A stretch of DNA of 64,000 nt from Hemileia vastatrix. Lineage: Eukaryota > Basidiomycota > Pucciniomycetes > Pucciniales > Zaghouaniaceae. The notes beneath the pieces were generated by a model that was given only the letters and a program-made list of their open reading frames with translations, did no database searches and was not told the origin of the DNA. Location: assembly GCA_030280995.1 (NCBI GenBank), contig JASXTE010000014.1, positions 27,291,650 through 27,355,649 on the forward strand. The letters run 5' to 3'. Numbering within the stretch: position 1 is the stretch's first letter; each line of letters opens with the position of its first letter. Shown here in pieces: positions 1 through 10,612 of this stretch. A program made the position numbers and the translations under genes.

Positions 1-1171
1 AATTTTTATAAAGGTAGAATCAGAACGGCAAAGGTCCTCAGGTCGTGGTTGGAAATTGTTACTCTCCTCGAATTACGCTCTTCTACTTCTTCCCAAGAAC
101 CTATGTTAAATATTCCAATGTTTACTTTTCATTGGGAAAAATCTTGTGGAGAAGATTGGCTTTCAAAACTTACTGAGTTATGTAAGTTACCATAATCTTT
201 AGTCTTGACTTTGTTCTTTTACTTATTTTTTTTTCCTTTTGTAGCAAATATTTTTTTAGAGATTGATAGCTTGAAGATTTATGTGATCCTGATGGTTTAA
301 ATACTGAAATTCATTCCTCAAAAAAGAAAAAAGATCACCCTGAATCCAATCTTATCTGAATGCTCATGAGATTAATGATCCCAAGTGACCACTGCCGTTC
401 TTCATGGGTATCTCTAATATCATCTTCACTTTATCTGACTGCACATGAATTCAGCCAGCTTCCATCACATCAAAACATTAACTCAGATTTTCCAATTAAA
501 TGTGGTCTTCAGCTTCTATCTCACCTTTCAAATCTGAAGAGTCCAATTCCTGATGGCTTAGAAGTTGGTCCCACTGCACTTCAAACCCGTGGTATATCAA
601 TGTCAACTCTTCTTCAAATCAGAAATATTATCATTGATATAATTATGTCAATTATCATTCATAAATCAAAATATTGTGCTGCAACAATATCAAGTGGCAA
701 GACTAGCGAAGCTCAACAATCATGTCAGAAAAACGAAAATACTGAACTGACTATAATGAGACAGAAACAAAAGGCTGCACTAAACAAGATAAATTCTGAA
801 TACTCCCACCACCGATATCAATCTTTCACTTTCTATATAATAGATGGTGTCCGTGGTTTATTTCTGAGCTCTCAAGATCATAGATTGGCTTCAGCAGCTG
901 ATTTCTTGGAGGTAATATCAGAAGTTAAGTTTCTTAATTTATATGAAAAAAAAATCATTTGATGGAAGAAATAATTTGGAAAAATTTAAATAACTATATT
1001 TTAACATTAATAAAACAATTTATAGGCAAGTGTGATCCATTTCCTTTAAAATTTGATACCCCAAGTCCTCCAGTAATTGTTAGGGCTATTTCTGTAGATT
1101 TTGTTAATCACTGGAGCTCCATTCAGCCAGTATCACCTTTTTTTACTAAACATAGCCTTTCAATAAATTAA
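1..1171 (+). pseudogene. Decayed spliced gene of unknown function (5' end outside window)
   Basis: I do not recognise this gene. Frame 1 is open from base 1 to a GTAAGT donor at 182; a 63-bp GT-AG intron (182-244, ending TTTTGTAG) follows. Downstream coding is then carried by different frames: an open stretch from 245, a shift near 275, a 200-codon open frame at 360-962, and a last open piece ending HSLSIN at 1169-1171. A second GTAATA donor at 912 with an acceptor near 1025 suggests another intron, but the phases do not join, so indels have accumulated. The encoded segments are not low-complexity and contain W/C-rich blocks such as SCGEDW, which argues for true past coding. It converges with the minus-strand TET-like pseudogene ending at 1969. 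It could be a degenerate host multicopy gene or transposon passenger; no function is claimed. Confidence 0.4.
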
Positions 1172-1968
1172 TATTCCAACATGTAAATAGATAAAGTTCT
1201 GTGTATATAATTTATCTTGTATAATTCAAGTTATTTTCCTTCAAATACGTCAAACATGTGACCATCTTTGAAATTTATTAAGAAACCTTTGACATGATTT
1301 TCTAAATTAATTATTAAAAAAATTATTGTAAGTCCAGAAATAAAAAATATTTTAAAATCTACTTATATGATTTCAAATACTTGTATTAAATTCTTAAATA
1401 TTTTATTGTTTATATAAAAATATGATAACTGCTCTAGTTTTGTTACTTTACCTTTAATATTAAGTAATCTATTAATTATTACAAATTTTTTCGTTGATTG
1501 TAACATTTTTAATCAGAAGTAGAACAACTTAAATAATTAAATGTGTGTATTCTTAAAAAAATACAATTTAATCTATTTTTGATTCAAAATTCTTTCATCA
1601 ACTCTTTATTATTAACTTTTTTATTAATAATATTGTTTGACCTAAATACTATTCAGTTAATTTGGTAGCATTAAAAGCACATTTTTATGGCTAATATATT
1701 TCAAATTCATAGTTATAGTTTTTGTATTTTAGAACCTTTTCTACCAATTTAATAAAAATGACATTTAAAGATTTCACATCTTATATATTTCCTCAAAAGT
1801 AAATCAAATTTTCTTATAATATTATGAAAAAAAAATTATTCTATTTCACAAATAAAAAACATAGATAATACTTTAATAATCACAACTGAAAATGTTACAG
1901 CTACTCCCATTATTTATCATGTTTAATTTCACATTAAGTTGTGTAAATATCATATAAATTTTTGATAT
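1172..1968. other. AT-rich intergenic spacer
   Basis: Very AT-rich sequence between two convergent decayed genes. No ORF with coding character, RNA gene or repeat was recognised. Confidence 0.6.
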
Positions 1969-2034
1969 TTAATTATCAAAATTTTTTAGATTTGTCTTAA
2001 CATTAGATAAATAATACTTTGCTGATTTTATTTC
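1969..2034 (-). pseudogene. 3'-terminal piece of TET/JBP-like gene, cut off by element A
   Basis: Read on the minus strand across the insertion (skipping element A and one copy of its ATCCT duplication), the frame from the other side (ending DNLIED) runs directly into EIKSAKYYLSNVKTNLKNF and stops at TAA (1969-1971). The two pieces therefore belonged to one exon near the C terminus. What is seen is the frame continuity; that it is the same gene is inferred from the matching target duplication. Confidence 0.6.
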
Positions 2035-2039
2035 ATCCT
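2035..2039. repeat. Left target-site duplication of element A (ATCCT)
   Basis: The five bases ATCCT lie immediately before TGTCAC at 2040 and again at 10608-10612 immediately after GGTGACA. A 5-bp duplication is usual for Ty3/gypsy integrases. Confidence 0.9.
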
Positions 2040-2843
2040 TGTCACGCGCCACGTGACACTCAAGGCAAAAGCAGCTCATTAAATTAATAATAAAGGGGCT
2101 CAAATCCATACTTGAAGCACGGAAAGCAATTCTCCATAGCAACTGGGACTTTCCTTTGTGTACTCGCTATTCAACCGCACTAGTCTAAACTCTAAATTTA
2201 AATTAGTCAGTTTCTCAATAGTGTGTCTTAGTCTTTTTCTCAATAAGCAACACACAGTGCAATAATCAATATAATAGTACACTAAAAGGTTTATGAAATG
2301 TCTGTGGGTTATTAAGGGGTAGTGAGCATGGACAGAATGGTTATAGAGGGATTAAGGGGTTAATGGGTGTTAGTGAGGAGGGTCCAGGTGTAACGGATAT
2401 ATTTTAAATGGTTTGTGGTGTGCGGAATAGTGGATGGGTATGATGTCAATGCAAGGAGGAGTAAAGGATATAAAAGGGGTTGGGTTTTTGGTTCGATATT
2501 CCTTAGAATTAAATTATAAAACATATTTATAGTTAATAGTGGTAAAACTCTAAAGTGAAAATCATTATTATTGTATCTTTCTTTATTTTCTCAATAATCA
2601 TTTCTAAATCCTAAATCTTTGATTGTTGAGTTTTCAACCCTTTGTGAGATCATAAGAATTTTAATATTACCTTTCAATTATATTAGAATCCTTCTCGAAC
2701 ATAACTCAAAGCAGTAGTTCTTCCTTCGAGTCATATTTCAATCACTTCCTCGAACCATCCCTCTGTTTTTCAAAGAAGTATCTAAACCTTTCATCTCACT
2801 TGCAGGAACATCCTCGACCTTGTGCGTAGGTTTTCCTGTGACA
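2040..2843 (+). repeat. 5' LTR of element A
   Basis: 804 bp, TGTCACGCGC at the start and CCTGTGACA at the end. It matches 9805-10607 nearly base for base, with scattered transitions. A TATA-like box occurs at 2469-2475. No convincing tRNA-complementary primer-binding site follows it. Confidence 0.93.
2469..2475 (+). promoter_or_regulatory. TATA-like box in 5' LTR of A
   Basis: TATAAAA in the context GGATATAAAAGGGG, kept at the same LTR position in copies A (also about 10235), D and E. This is the likely core promoter of the sense transcript. Confidence 0.6.
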
Positions 2844-2920
2844 GTATACTTTGATTCTCCGTAGCTCTCATTCTTTGCACTACTACGTCCCTTTTCAGGT
2901 GTTTTCTTTAAATCTTCAAA

Positions 2921-4087
2921 ATGGCACCTGTTCAACGCACTCTTCCTACAGGCGCTACTACTAGAGCTCGCGCCAGAGGCAGGCCAACAGCCACACGGCC
3001 TGTGTCCCGCACTCACTCCTTGGAGCCACTCGACCTTAGGGAACGGCAACATTCAGTCCAATCTGTAGAAGACATCCCACAAGATTTTGATGATTCTAGT
3101 GATGATGAAGAAGGAGAGGATACAATGCACGAGGCACTATCCGCCCCTGCTGATCACCTTTCTGGTCAAAATTCAGAACCTAGACCATCTGATTCTCTGG
3201 AAGATTTCATGAGACTTTACATGAGGACCCTTTCAAATTCAACATCTTCAGAGGGATCTAAATTCAAAACTGCTTCTATGTAATCTCCTGATAAATTCGA
3301 TGGAGAACATCCAGAACGATTGCAACACTTCTTGCAAACCTGCAAGCTCCTGTTCCATAATGACCGATCGAAGGTTGTTTATGCTTCTTCATTCCTGGCC
3401 GGAAAATCAGCAAGATGGTTCGAACATTATCTCCTCATGCTCTCTTCGACCGAAACCCACTTACTTATTAATAACTGGGAAAACTTCAAAGACCAACTCT
3501 TCACATTGTTTGGTGACCCTAATGAAACTGAAAACGCAGAAATTGAACTTGATTTTCTTTGCATGAGTCATAATGGGAAAGCCTCTGAATATATCTTGAA
3601 CTTCAGAGCGCTTCAAACTCAAGTAGGTTGGAATGATGCTGCCCTTAAGTATCATTTCAAGAAAGGACTTCCTTCGAGGATTCTGGATCAATTAAATCTT
3701 CACAGTCAGAAGATGACTACTTTAAAGGATTTAATGGATTGAACCCTTGAACTTGACGGCGTTTATCAAGGACGACTTCAACATCGTCGATACACCAACA
3801 AATCTCAAGGCCTAAACTTTAAATTGGGATCTTCTTCACAACAACGACCAAATTAATCCTCCTCGACTCAATCCAAAACCAACAAGGGAAAGGACAAACC
3901 TCGACCGAAAAGCTCGACCCCAGGTGATATAAGCAAAGTACTGGACCCTAAAGGGGAACTTAAAGAAGCTGAGAGGAAGAGGCGAGCAGATAATGGGTTA
4001 TGTATGTATTGTGGGGGTAAGCGCAAGCTGGAAGATTGTGTAAAATTGAAGGAAAGAGAAGGTAATAGTTCAAAGTCAAAAAACTAG
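2921..4087 (+). pseudogene. Gag of element A (broken)
   Basis: Starts MAPVQRTLPTGATTRARARG; copy D begins the same way at 47049. An Arg-rich, acidic N terminus is followed by a Ty3-type capsid domain (FHNDRSKVVYASSFL, W-F pairs, LFGDPNETENAE, FKKGLPSRIL) and a C-terminal zinc knuckle of the form CX2CX3HX4C. Here the knuckle His is Arg (CMYCGGKRKLEDC), while copy D keeps the His. Breaks: AAA to TAA at 3281-3283, TGA at 3740-3742 (also present in D), TAA near 3854, and a 21-bp in-frame loss near 3362 relative to D. Its stop is TAG at 4085-4087; pol lies in a different (+1) frame, so Gag-Pol would have needed a frameshift. Confidence 0.88.
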
Positions 4088-4101
4088 TAGATAGTTTACT
4101 T

Positions 4102-7100
4102 GTGTGCAAAGCAAACTATCTTATCTCTCCCAGTGCACAGAAAATCCATGTCTTAAGGACTGGAGTTGCCTTAAACCACTTGAGATTCATATTTTTTAAG
4201 GAGGATACCCCTTTCAGTTGTCTTATAGACTCTGGAGCTTCAATTTCTTTTGTCAGTTTATCTTTTGCTGAGAAGTTACAGCTGACATTTACAGATATCA
4301 ATTGAACTCCAATTTACTTGGTTGAATCAGAGGAACCCAGATATTGGGTCAGTAAGAATGTTTTATGGGTTTTCAACTTTCCAAATTTCCCCCCCTTTGA
4401 GTGGGAATTGTCAGTCTTGGACGCCCAAAGGATGGACCATACCATTCTTGGCCATGAATTTTTAACACATTGGAATCCTGAAATTTATTGGACACAGGGA
4501 TTGATCACCCCACGGACTAAGTATATTTCTGATTCTTAAATGCATGTCAATAGGGAATTAAACAACCCGCCTGACAATGTCCTGCTAGAGGACAAATCTC
4601 TGCCAGATGACTTGCAAGCATCTGATCCTTCTTTAAATGAGCAATTGGCTAACCCTTCTAGCTTTTTGACTTCACTCAAAGTAATTGAATTATGCTCTCT
4701 CAATTCTGGTCTTCCCTCAACAGATTCTCTCGAAGATGATGAGGACAACCAAATCAACTCTACCAGAAATCTATCATGATTTCCTCGATGTTTTTTCAAT
4801 CTGTAAGGCCAATAAGTTACCATCTCATAGACCCTACGACCATCAGATAGAGTTAATAGGTCCAGTACCTCCGGCAGGTCCTGTCTATTCCTTGTCAAAG
4901 GAGGAATCTCAAGTTCTTCAAGACTACATTGCAGAGAATGTAGCCAAAAGTTTCATCAGAGCCAGTAAATCTCCAACCGGCTCCCCTATCCTCTTTGTAA
5001 AAAAGAAGGATGGTAGTCTTAGGTTGTGTGTTTACTATAGAAAGCTCAACACAGTCACTAATAAGAATGCATATCCTGTTCCTCCTATGTCATTGCTTCT
5101 TACCCTTTTTAATGGTACTAATTTCTTTTCTAAAATTGATCTTAGAGGCGCTTACAATCTTATTTGCATTGCGGAAGGTCATGAACCACTGACTGCAATG
5201 CGCACTAGATTTGGTAGTTTTGAATATTTAGTTATGCCTTTTGGATTGTGTAACGCACCATCTACATTTCAAACTTTTGTCAATGACATCTTTCAAGATG
5301 TTGTCAAAAAATTTGTTTTCGTCTATTTAGATGATATTTTCTCGAAGACACTAGATGAACACATTCATCATGTTTGACAGGTTCTAAATTGACTCCGGGA
5401 TCACGGTCTCTACGCCAAGCATAATAAATGTGAATTCCATCTTAAATCTATTGATTTTTTGGGTTTTACATTATCCACTGATGATTTAGTCATGGACGAC
5501 AAAAAAGTTCAAAAGGTCCTGGAATGGCCTGAGCCCAAATCCGTTAAATCCCTCCAGGGATTTTTGGGTTTTGCAAATTTCTATAGAAGATTTATTAAAG
5601 ATTACTCTAAAACTATTTCCAATCTTACTTCTCTTCTTAGAAAAGATATTCCTTTTGTTTTTACTTCCACAGCACGAAAGAAATTCAAAGCATTGAAGAA
5701 GGCGTTCACCACAGCCCCAATTCTTCGACAATAGTTGAGATGGATGCGAGCAATTATGCTATTGCAGGGGTCATTTCTCAATTGAATCTGGAAACAAAAC
5801 TGTTTTGTCCTGTTGCTTTTGAGTCACGCAAACTCATTGCAGCAGAATTAAATTATGAAATTATTGACAAAGAGCTTTTAGCTATTATTCATTGTCTTAA
5901 AAAATGGCGCTCTTTTCTTCTCAGCTTAGATATTCTATTTCAAATTTTAACAGACCATAATGCTTTGAAATACTATATGTCTTCCAAAGTTTTAACCAGG
6001 CGTCAAGCCAGGTGGGCTGAATTTCTGTCTGAATTTCTTTTTCTATTTCCTATCGCCCAGTTAAGAACTGCATTGTCCCAAATATCTTGTCACGTCGGGA
6101 CAACATTTACCCACAGCAGGGGGACACATTTGCTGACAAAAACCCAGCAAATGTGAAATCAATCTTCAACAAATCAATTTTAACAACTCATCAACTTAAT
6201 TCGATGACAATTCAATTGTTTCAAAATCCACTATTCAACATCCTCGAAGCTTATTCGAAGGACGATTATTGTTTGGGGTTAAAAGACAAAATACTCTCAA
6301 AGCCAGGGGCCAAAAGATTTAGTATTGAATCAGGTCTATTAGTCTTTGAAGGTAGAGTAGTCATACCCGACAACAATGAGATAAAATTATGCATTTTCAA
6401 TAGTCGACATGATTCTCCATTAGCTGGTCATTTTGGGGTTGATAAAACCTACCAGTTAATAGCGAGGGATTTCTTCTGGCAAGGTATGACCAGGGAAATC
6501 AAGGCCTATATAAAAGCTTGTTACAAATGCAATAGGAATAAGGCTCCCTGTCGCTGGAAGTATGGGTTGCTTCAACCACCTCCTATTCCCTCTAAACCTT
6601 GGGAATATTTATTGATGGATTTTATTTCTCAACTTCCTCTTTCTAATAATTTTGATGCTATATTAGTAATAGTAGATAGATTTTCAAAAATGACTATTTT
6701 TATTAAAACCACTACTACTGCTACAGCAGAAGATTTTTCAAAATTGTTTCTAGAATATGTATTTTCCAAACACGGCTTACCTAATGATATTATTTCATAT
6801 AGAGGCTCATTGTTTGTATCCAAATTCTGGACTCAACTGTGTTGACAACTCAATATAATGAGGAACCTCTCCACAGCCTATCATCCTGAAACCGATGGGC
6901 AAACAGAAAGGGTCAACCAAATCCTCGAACAATACCTTCAAATGTATGTCAGGTACCAACAAGACGATTGGACCACATGGTTACCATTGGCTGAATTTTC
7001 TTATAATAACTCAACTCATTCTTTGACACAACAATCTCCTTTTGAAACTGTTTATGGAAGACATCCTCAATTCAATTTAATCCATGTAGGAACCAATCAT

Positions 7101-7664
7101 CCTGCGGAACATTATCTTTGAACCATATCACGACTCCAAGAGGAACTTAAATCAAATTTGGAATTAGCAGTTCAAAGGTACAAGGAACAGGCCGACAAAA
7201 ATTGACAAACTGCTCCTTCTTTTAAACCAGGCGACAAGGTATGGCTTGATGCACGAAACATTCAAACGACTCGACCATCAAAGAAACTGGCTGAAAAACG
7301 CTTGGGGCCATTCGAAATCGACTCTGAAGTCTCTAAAACTGCATTTGGACTCAAGCTACCTCCTAAATGGCAGGCTATTCACCCTGTTTTTCACGTATCT
7401 CTCCTGGAACTGGCTCGAGAATCATACCCGTGCAAGAACCAACCTCTTCCGGAACCGGTCGAAGTAGAAGACCATCTAGAGTGGGAAGTAAGCCGTATCC
7501 TTGATTCAAGAATGCGCAAGGGGAAACTTCAATACCTCGTGGAATGGAAAGGCTTCCTCGATGACCTAGAAAAAACATCCTGAGAACCAGCCATCAATGT
7601 TTCTAACGCCCCTGAACTCCTAAAATCTTTTCATCTTAAATATCCTTTAAAACCAAAACCTTAA
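4102..7664 (+). pseudogene. Pol of element A: protease, RT, RNase H, integrase, chromodomain (broken)
   Basis: Domains in order. Aspartic protease with IDSGAS near 4226. Reverse transcriptase from about 4765, with LVMPFGLCNAPSTFQ and YLDD near 5325 (two residues just after YLDD are deleted relative to D). RNase H from about 5740, with DHNALKY. Integrase with an HHCC zinc region (HDSPLAGHF...CYKCNRNK), MDF, IISYRG and GQTERVN; the second catalytic Asp is Tyr here, whereas D and E read SDRG. GPF/chromodomain tail: EWEVSRILDSRMRKGKLQYLVEWKGF. Breaks include TGA 4303, TAA 4537, a 20-bp loss near 4757 and a 22-bp loss near 5728 relative to D, TGA 5375, a shift near 6060, TGA 6843, TGA near 7121, and TGG to TGA inside the chromodomain near 7579. 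The last stop is TAA at 7662-7664. Confidence 0.92.
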
Positions 7665-8647
7665 ATCTCTATTTTACTTTTTTTTTCATTCACCACACAA
7701 TATGGGGGGCGGACTTGCTAGCAAGTCCGCAACCTTGGACCCAAACTCACCATAGATTGAACACACATTGAGCTATTGATAAAGGAACCATACAATCAGG
7801 GATGAACACCACTCAGCAGAACAGTTTTAGGTGGGTGTTCAAGTAGAGTTCAGTATGGGTTCAGTCTGAGTTCAGTCTGAGTTCCATCTGAGTTCCATCT
7901 GAGTTCAGGTTGAGGACTTGCTAGCAAGTCCACCCCCTATATTGCGTAGTGATTCTTTCTATTTTTTTTTCTTTCTTTCTTTCTTCTCTGTTTTTTTTTC
8001 TTTTAAAATCTAAAACATCTTTACTTCTAAAAAAAAAAAAAAAAAATTCTTTTGTTTTCTTCTTTATTCTTTTTCTTTTCAAAATTTTTCAGCTTTCTTT
8101 AAAAAAAAATAATAAATTAAATTAAATTAAACTAAAATAAAATAAGAATAAAATTAAATTAAAATAAATTAAAGTAAAAATAAGAATAAAATAAAATTAA
8201 AATAAATTAAAATAAAATAAAACCAAATTAAAATAAAATAAAATAAAATAAATAAAAACAAAAAAAAATTTTCTTCTCTATTTTCTATATATTCTTTCTT
8301 TAAAATTTTCTTTTCCTCAAACTATCAAAATTCTTCACGAACATTACACGACCATCTTTCTCAAACTTCACTTTAACTTCTAAATCACTCTTTTTAATTC
8401 TTGGAAACAAATTACTTCTTTCTTTCAAAATCCTCTCAAAATTTTTTATTTCTTCTTTTCATTTTCTTTCTTTTCTTTTTTCAAATAACTAAAATCCCTC
8501 AAATCTTCAATTAACAAACTTAAATAACAATTTTTTTCCTTTTCATTAAATTTTCTTTACAACAAACTTTTCAATCAACTATTTTTTTTTCTCTCTTCTT
8601 CTTTTTTCTTCTCTCATTCAAATCTTATAAAAATAAATATTAATATT
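7665..8647. repeat. Low-complexity CT/AT spacer with pentanucleotide repeats (contains a MITE)
   Basis: Between the pol stop and the end of the antisense gene lies CT-rich then AAATA/AAATT-type 5-bp repeats (about 8104-8262). The same kind of spacer lies at the same place in copies D (53296-54242) and E (40711-41556). It separates two convergent transcription units and may hold their 3' ends; that role is inference. No gene seen. Confidence 0.7.
7691..7951 (+). mobile_element. 261-bp CACTA-like MITE, copy 1
   Basis: Terminal inverted repeats of about 38 bp start CACCACACAATAT and end ATATTGCGTAGTG; each contains the perfect 18-bp palindrome GGACTTGCTAGCAAGTCC. A 3-bp duplication ATT flanks it (7688-7690, 7952-7954). 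The interior has a degenerate 11-bp tandem repeat built on GAGTTCAGTCT. CACTA termini with 3-bp duplications fit the CACTA/EnSpm superfamily. There is no coding capacity, so it must have been moved in trans. Two more 261-bp copies occur at 43046 and 52507. Confidence 0.88.
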
Positions 8648-9697
8648 CTAAATAAAATAACAAAATAAAATAACTATATACAAATTGTTTCTACATTCTT
8701 TTTTTCTTCTTTTCTCTTTTATCTTCTCCCGAACCAATCCCTTCATCTTCTCCAAAATTTCCCTTATCTCTTTTCTACATTTTTCAAAATTCTCTCCCTC
8801 TCCTACCGGAATCAATTCCCCAAGTTCAAGTAGCTCCTTGGCTACGTTGAAGGAAGCGGCATCAACAATTTTATCGATCTCGCCGCCCAAGTTTTCAATA
8901 AATTTTGCTTGTCAAACCTGACGAGGCTTCTTCAACCATACTTGATCGAGGGTTTTTTTGTTTTCCTCCCTCGAGGTAACAGTTGGTAACCTATCCTCCA
9001 CCGACACTGCCACTTCCACAGCAGTGGGTTCCACAAGGGTCGCTTCCACATTTGAAGCTTCCGCCGTAGGGACTTCGATGATGACGTCTGAATTCTAAAA
9101 CAGGATCATCAGTAATTAAATTTATGAATTATAAAAAAGTGAACTTACTTCGAAGATTGGGTCAACCTCCAAAAATAATTTAGGAGTGACCTTCTCTGTC
9201 ACCTCCCTCTCCTCTTCATCATCTCCGATGACCACCCGTCGTTTTCTTGGGTTTTTCCTCAAGATGGGAATTTCTTCTTCCTTGTCGACCGATTCGTCAG
9301 CTTCCTCCTTGACGGCCCATCTCTTGCTCACATCCCTAGTCACCCAGGCTGTCACATCATCCTCAACTTCCTCCTCATTCTCCCCCACCAATTGAAAGTC
9401 CCCAATAGACACATCCCAAATGTCCTCGACTACTTCCTTTGTTTTGGGGATCACCCAATACTTTGTCTTAGAAAACCGACCCTCAATGTTGGCATTTTTT
9501 GCTAAGGGGTCACATGCCACCCTTCTCCATTGGCAAAACTTGCACTTCTGGGAAGGCCCTCATGTTGCCGTGCTCTCCACGCAAAAATACTCCATTGACT
9601 CGCAGGCTGTGCAAGTCTTCAAAAATTGTCGTGTAACAACACCCCCATCTGCTTTAGGGTGTGGAGGCGTGGGAGTCGGTGTAGGGAAATCCGTCAT
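8648..9697 (-). pseudogene. Antisense spliced zinc-cluster gene of element A (two TGA codons)
   Basis: Runs opposite to gag-pol. ATG at 9697-9695; exon 1 (9697-9149) is 183 codons; intron 9095-9148 (GTAAGT...TTTTAG, 54 bp); exon 2 (9094-8648) is 149 codons including TAG. After a Pro/Thr-rich start (TPTPTPPHPKADGG) comes a cysteine array CX2CX6C...CX2CX6C spaced like a fungal Zn(2)Cys(6) cluster. Then follow a block YWVIPKTKEVVEDIWDVS, acidic stretches, a basic patch (NPRKRRVV), and an exon-2 tail predicted to be helical with alternating acidic/basic residues. TGA codons at 9560-9562 (in the cysteine loop) and 8912-8914 break it; both look like CGA to TGA. Copies D and E have the same exon-1 length within one codon and the same intron position. 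A role as DNA-binding regulator is inferred from the cysteine spacing only. Confidence 0.8.
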
Positions 9698-9804
9698 AGT
9701 GAGTTAAAAATAATAATAATAATAATTAAATAAAGAGGAAGGAAAATTAGTGCGGGAAATATGTCTTACGCTCAACGGAGCTCGTGTTGTTATACCCAGG
9801 CATC

Positions 9805-10607
9805 TGTCACCCGCCACATGACACTCGAGGCAAAAGCAGCTCATTAAATCAATAATAAGGGGCTCAAATCCATACTCGAAGCACAGAAAGCAATTCTCCA
9901 TAGCAACTGCGACTTTCCTTTGTGTACTCGTTATTCAACCGCGCTAGTCTAAACTCTAAATCTAAATTAGTCAATATCTCAATAGTGTGTCTTAGTCTTT
10001 TTCTCAATAAGCAACACACAGCGCAATAATCAATATAATAGTACACTAAAAGGTTTATGAAATGTCTGTGGGTTATTAAGGGGTAGTGAGCATGGACAGA
10101 ATGGTTATAGAGGGATTAAGGGGTTAATGGGTGTTAGTGAGGAGGGTCCAGGTGTAATGGATATATTTTAAATGGTTTGTGGTGTGCGGAATAGTGGATG
10201 GGCATGAGGTCAATGCGAGGAGGAGTAAAGGATATAAAAGGGGTTGGGTTTTTAGTTCAATATTCCTTAGAATTAAATTATAAAACGTATTTATAGTTAA
10301 TAGTGGTAAAACTCTAAAGTGAAAATCATTATTATTGTATCTTTCTTTATTTTCTCAATAATCATTTCTAAATCCTAAATCTTTGATTGTTGAGTTTCCA
10401 ACCCTTTGTGAGATCATAATAATTTTAATATTACCTTTTAATTAAATTAGAATCCTTCTTGAACATAATTCAAAGCAGTAGTTCTTCCTTTGATTCATAT
10501 TTGAGTCACTTCCTCGAACCATCCCTCTGTTTTTCGAAGAAGTATCTAAACCTTTCATCTCACTTGCAGGAACATCCTCGACCTTGTGCGTAGGTTGTCC
10601 GGTGACA
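9805..10607 (+). repeat. 3' LTR of element A
   Basis: 803 bp, TGTCACCCGC to GGTGACA, directly followed by the ATCCT duplication. It differs from the 5' LTR at many scattered sites, mostly transitions, so the insertion is not recent. Confidence 0.93.
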
Positions 10608-10612
10608 ATCCT
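10608..10612. repeat. Right target-site duplication of element A (ATCCT)
   Basis: Matches 2035-2039 exactly. Confidence 0.9.

Larger units (their letters stand above)
2040..10607 (+). mobile_element. Full-length Ty3/gypsy chromovirus-like retrotransposon, copy A
   Basis: An 8.57-kb element bounded by LTRs of 804 and 803 bp that start TGTCAC and end GGTGACA or close to it, with a 5-bp duplication. Order: 5' LTR, gag, pol in another frame, chromodomain, AT/CT-rich spacer, antisense zinc-cluster gene, 3' LTR. Sense frames carry many stops and shifts, so it is non-autonomous. Two related copies occur in the window: D (46207-56114) and E (38749-43737, inverted, truncated). A 261-bp CACTA-like MITE has inserted just after the pol stop. 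The element disrupts the last exon of a TET/JBP-like pseudogene. Confidence 0.93.

Noticed and set aside
2100..2282. Minus-strand ORF (60 codons) in LTRs of A, repeated at 9864
   Set aside because: Lies in non-coding LTR, present only because the LTRs are copies; no domain, and D/E versions are not open in the same way.
2844..2920. Primer-binding site of element A
   Set aside because: No 10-18 nt stretch after the LTR looked like a tRNA 3' end complement, and I could not support self-priming either.
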